Positions 62,434-64,000 of a stretch of DNA of 64,000 bases are shown here, piece after piece. The stretch's first letter is position 1. Every line of letters starts with the position of its first letter. This stretch comes from Microtetraspora sp. NBRC 13810 (lineage in GTDB: Bacteria; Actinomycetota; Actinomycetes; Streptosporangiales; Streptosporangiaceae). Under the pieces are notes generated by a model. The model searched no databases and had not been told where the DNA came from. It saw only the letters and a program-made list of their open reading frames with translations. Location of the stretch: positions 162,205-226,204 of the forward strand of contig NZ_BSRQ01000014.1 of NCBI RefSeq assembly GCF_030268685.1. Reading direction: 5' to 3'. The position numbers and the translations under genes were made by a program.

Positions 62434-62571
62434 ATGTTCGATGTATTGTCCGCGTTGATACCCCCGGCCGTCGTGGGCGGGGTGTTCATCTTCGGCGTCC
62501 TGAAGCTGGTCCGTTCCGAAGCTGCCGGAAGGCGTCCAAACCGGCACGATGAGGTCGGGAAGCCTAACTGA
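62434..62571 (+). CDS. Tiny membrane protein (45 aa), second of the pair
   Basis: ATG 62434 with GCGAGGG upstream. One membrane helix (FDVLSALIPPAVVGGVFIFG, about 2-21, then VLKLV) and a basic, polar C-terminus (RRPNRHDEVGKPN), so the tail is likely cytoplasmic. Short proteins of this kind occur beside lsr2 and clpC in other actinomycetes (from memory). Function unknown. Confidence 0.6.
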   Translation: MFDVLSALIPPAVVGGVFIFGVLKLVRSEAAGRRPNRHDEVGKPN

Positions 62572-62582
62572 TCCTCTCACGT

Positions 62583-62605
62583 CCGGGGTCTCCGGGAAAC
62601 CCCGG
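62583..62605. terminator. Hairpin after the tiny gene pair
   Basis: CCGGGG and CCCCGG arms, 11-base loop, 11 bases after the stop; weak and without T-run. Confidence 0.4.
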
Positions 62606-62617
62606 CACCGAGCCGAA

Positions 62618-62646
62618 TTGTGTCGCGGTTCTGTGGGGTATATGTT
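62618..62646 (+). promoter_or_regulatory. Promoter of lsr2
   Basis: TTGTGT (62618-62623), 17-base spacer, TATGTT (62641-62646), about 40 bases before the ATG. Confidence 0.65.
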
Positions 62647-62687
62647 TGGCAGCGAATGAAACAATGCCCTCGCGAAAGGAATGCTAG

Positions 62688-63023
62688 ATGGCCAAGCAGA
62701 TCCAGGAGATTCTCATCGACGACCTCGATGGCGGCGAGGCCAATGAGACCGTCGCCTTCGCCATTGACGGCACGTCCTATGAGATTGACCTGAGTGACGT
62801 GAACGCCAAGAAGCTGCGGGACGCGCTGTCGCCTTTCGTCCAGAGCGCCCGCCGGTCCACCGCGGTGGCCGCGCGCAGGCGTGGTGGCCGTGGCGGCACG
62901 CGCGCCATGACTCGGGAGAAGAGCTCGGAGATCCGTTCCTGGGCCAAGGCCCACGGTCTTCCGGTCAGCGAGCGTGGTCGGATCGCTTCTTCGGTGGTCG
63001 AGCAGTACGAGGCGGCTCACTAA
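62688..63023 (+). CDS. lsr2: Nucleoid-associated protein Lsr2
   Basis: 111 residues. N-terminal oligomerisation domain (AKQIQEILIDDLDGGEA, VAFAIDGTSYEIDLS) and C-terminal DNA-binding domain with RSWAKAHGLPVSERGRI, whose RGR motif inserts into the minor groove of AT-rich DNA. A xenogeneic silencer. Ribosome site AAAGGA. Own promoter and terminator. Confidence 0.96.
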   Translation: MAKQIQEILIDDLDGGEANETVAFAIDGTSYEIDLSDVNAKKLRDALSPFVQSARRSTAVAARRRGGRGGTRAMTREKSSEIRSWAKAHGLPVSERGRIASSVVEQYEAAH

Positions 63024-63076
63024 AGATCGGCTGCCCGAGGCGGGGTGCCGCCGACGGCTGCTCAGCCCGATCTTTT
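63024..63076 (+). terminator. Terminator of lsr2
   Basis: AGATCGG (63024-63030) pairs with CCGATCT (63067-63073) around a GC-rich inner region, followed by TTTT. Confidence 0.75.
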
Positions 63077-63085
63077 GTCGGAGCG

Positions 63086-63132
63086 TGCGCTTATGACGGT
63101 CGCCTAGGACCCCGGCGGCCGCCATAAGCGCA
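63086..63132. repeat. Long near-perfect hairpin between lsr2 and clpC
   Basis: TGCGCTTATG and CATAAGCGCA form a perfect 10-base outer stem. After one mismatch an 8-base inner stem (CGGTCGCC with GGCGGCCG, one wobble) closes on a 9-base loop. There is no T-run on either side. Confidence 0.7.
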
Positions 63133-63162
63133 TGATCGCGTTTGCCCGAGTAAACAGCCGTT

Positions 63163-63205
63163 CGCTTCGGGCGTATCGGGAACACCTCAGCCCCGAACGG
63201 TAGTT
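63163..63205 (+). promoter_or_regulatory. Candidate ClgR box and SigR-type promoter of clpC
   Basis: CGCTTCGGGCG (63163-63173) fits the ClgR site CGCYnAnRGCG except for one base. GGAAC (63179-63183), 19 bases, GTT (63203-63205) resembles the SigR/SigH redox-stress promoter GGAAT-N18-GTT. In Streptomyces clpC belongs to both regulons, so the match is plausible, but each motif is imperfect. Confidence 0.4.
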
Positions 63206-63357
63206 GGATAGAGCGTGAACGCCCTGCTCTCGGGGAACGTCTTCCCAGAAGAGCACCTCTTCGGGAGAGGGCAAGGTTCCGCCGAGCCAGGGCTACCATG
63301 CGGAATGACGGGCCGGATATCCCGGGCCCGCCTGACCGCTCTGTGAGGAGCGACGAG

Positions 63358-64000
63358 ATGTTCGAGAGGTTCACCGACCGCGCGAGGCGGGTTGTCGTCC
63401 TGGCCCAAGAAGAGGCCCGGATGCTCAACCACAACTACATCGGCACGGAGCACATTCTTCTTGGCTTGATCCATGAGGGTGAAGGCGTTGCCGCCAAGGC
63501 TCTGGAGAGCCTGGGGATCAGCCTTGAGGGTGTGCGCCAGCAGGTCGAGGAGATCATCGGCCAGGGGCAGTCGGCGCCGTCGGGGCACATTCCGTTCACC
63601 CCGCGGGCCAAGAAGGTCCTTGAGCTGTCGCTCCGTGAGGCTTTGCAGCTGGGTCACAACTACATCGGGACCGAGCACATCCTTCTTGGTCTCATCCGTG
63701 AGGGCGAGGGTGTGGCGGCCCAGGTTCTGGTGAAGCTGGGTGCCGATCTGAACCGGGTGCGGCAGCAGGTCATCCAGTTGCTGCACGGTTACCAGGGCAA
63801 GGAGCCGGCGGCGGCGGGCGGGCCGCAGGAGGCCGCGCCGTCGACGTCTCTTGTGCTGGACCAGTTCGGTCGCAATCTCACCCAGGCGGCTCGTGAGGGC
63901 AAGCTCGATCCGGTGATCGGGCGTGAGAAGGAGATCGAGCGGGTGATGCAGGTCCTGTCCCGCAGGACCAAGAACAACCCGGTGCTGGTGGGTGAGCCCG
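63358..64000 (+). CDS. clpC: ATP-dependent Clp protease ATP-binding subunit ClpC (5' part)
   Basis: The first 214 codons from ATG 63358 (ribosome site GAGGAG). Two Clp-N repeats: [38 protein letters not shown] and again [18 protein letters not shown], then [23 protein letters not shown] and [13 protein letters not shown], leading into the first Walker A at the window edge. Hsp100 unfoldase that feeds ClpP; essential in many actinomycetes. Confidence 0.97.
   Translation, partial: MFERFTDRARRVVVLAQEEARMLNHNYIGTEHILLGLIHEGEGVAAKALESLGISLEGVRQQVEEIIGQGQSAPSGHIPFTPRAKKVLELSLREALQLGHNYIGTEHILLGLIREGEGVAAQVLVKLGADLNRVRQQVIQLLHGYQGKEPAAAGGPQEAAPSTSLVLDQFGRNLTQAAREGKLDPVIGREKEIERVMQVLSRRTKNNPVLVGEP

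Overview
The window is chromosomal DNA from a high-GC Gram-positive actinomycete, most likely of the Streptosporangiales (Nonomuraea/Streptosporangium type). Evidence for this is strong G/C bias at third codon positions, many GTG and TTG starts, ATGA/GTGA stop-start overlaps, the gene block dacB - DUF2342 metalloprotease - tilS - hpt - ftsH - folE - folP - folB - folK - DUF3180, the block panC - nadB/nadC - coaX - lysS - lsr2 - clpC, and two riboswitches in their actinobacterial form (SAM-IV and ydaO/c-di-AMP). The genus assignment is inference from gene content.

Left third (1-28 kb) is accessory. A secreted carbohydrate operon (495-6073) encodes a glucose/sorbosone-dehydrogenase-like protein and a ThuA/DUF1080/CBM6/GH99-like protein, next to a LacI-type palindrome and a divergent sugar epimerase cut by the edge. 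A decayed stretch with gene relics follows, then small secreted proteins, a WD40 Ser/Thr kinase, a minus-strand oligopeptide ABC operon ending in a gamma-glutamyltransferase, a GNAT, an S1 protease, a deletion scar joining a serine hydrolase to a histidine kinase, TetR, an ABC-F ATPase, a lipoprotein and an ECF-like sigma factor with a membrane-anchored, proline-rich tail.

The middle (27.6-43.7 kb) holds mostly housekeeping genes: an NlpC/P60 hydrolase, pyrophosphatase, PBP4, TilS, Hpt, FtsH and the folate genes. A minus-strand unit follows in which a SAM-IV riboswitch precedes a cysteine-desulfurase-like enzyme and an orphan nuoD, divergent from a probably leaderless P450 gene.

The right third (43.8-64 kb) has a CPA2 antiporter with a KhtT-like regulatory subunit, a MidA/NDUFAF7-family methyltransferase, a small chaplin-like protein, DUF2520-panC, an MFS exporter, a PhyH dioxygenase, and a continuous nadB-nadC fusion followed by coaX and lysS. 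It continues with a LuxR-type HTH protein, an NlpC/P60 hydrolase under a c-di-AMP riboswitch, an ArgA-like acetyltransferase, an RDD membrane protein with a long Gln/Gly/Tyr repeat tail, several tiny genes, lsr2 and the start of clpC. No tRNA, rRNA, CRISPR array, IS element or integrase was found.

Recurring themes are second-messenger and SAM control (c-di-AMP riboswitch plus KhtT-type antiporter; SAM-IV riboswitch near a SAM-dependent methyltransferase whose family modifies NuoD homologues), several probable leaderless genes (TAnnnT box 6-8 bases before the start codon, no Shine-Dalgarno), and many genes shorter than 60 codons.
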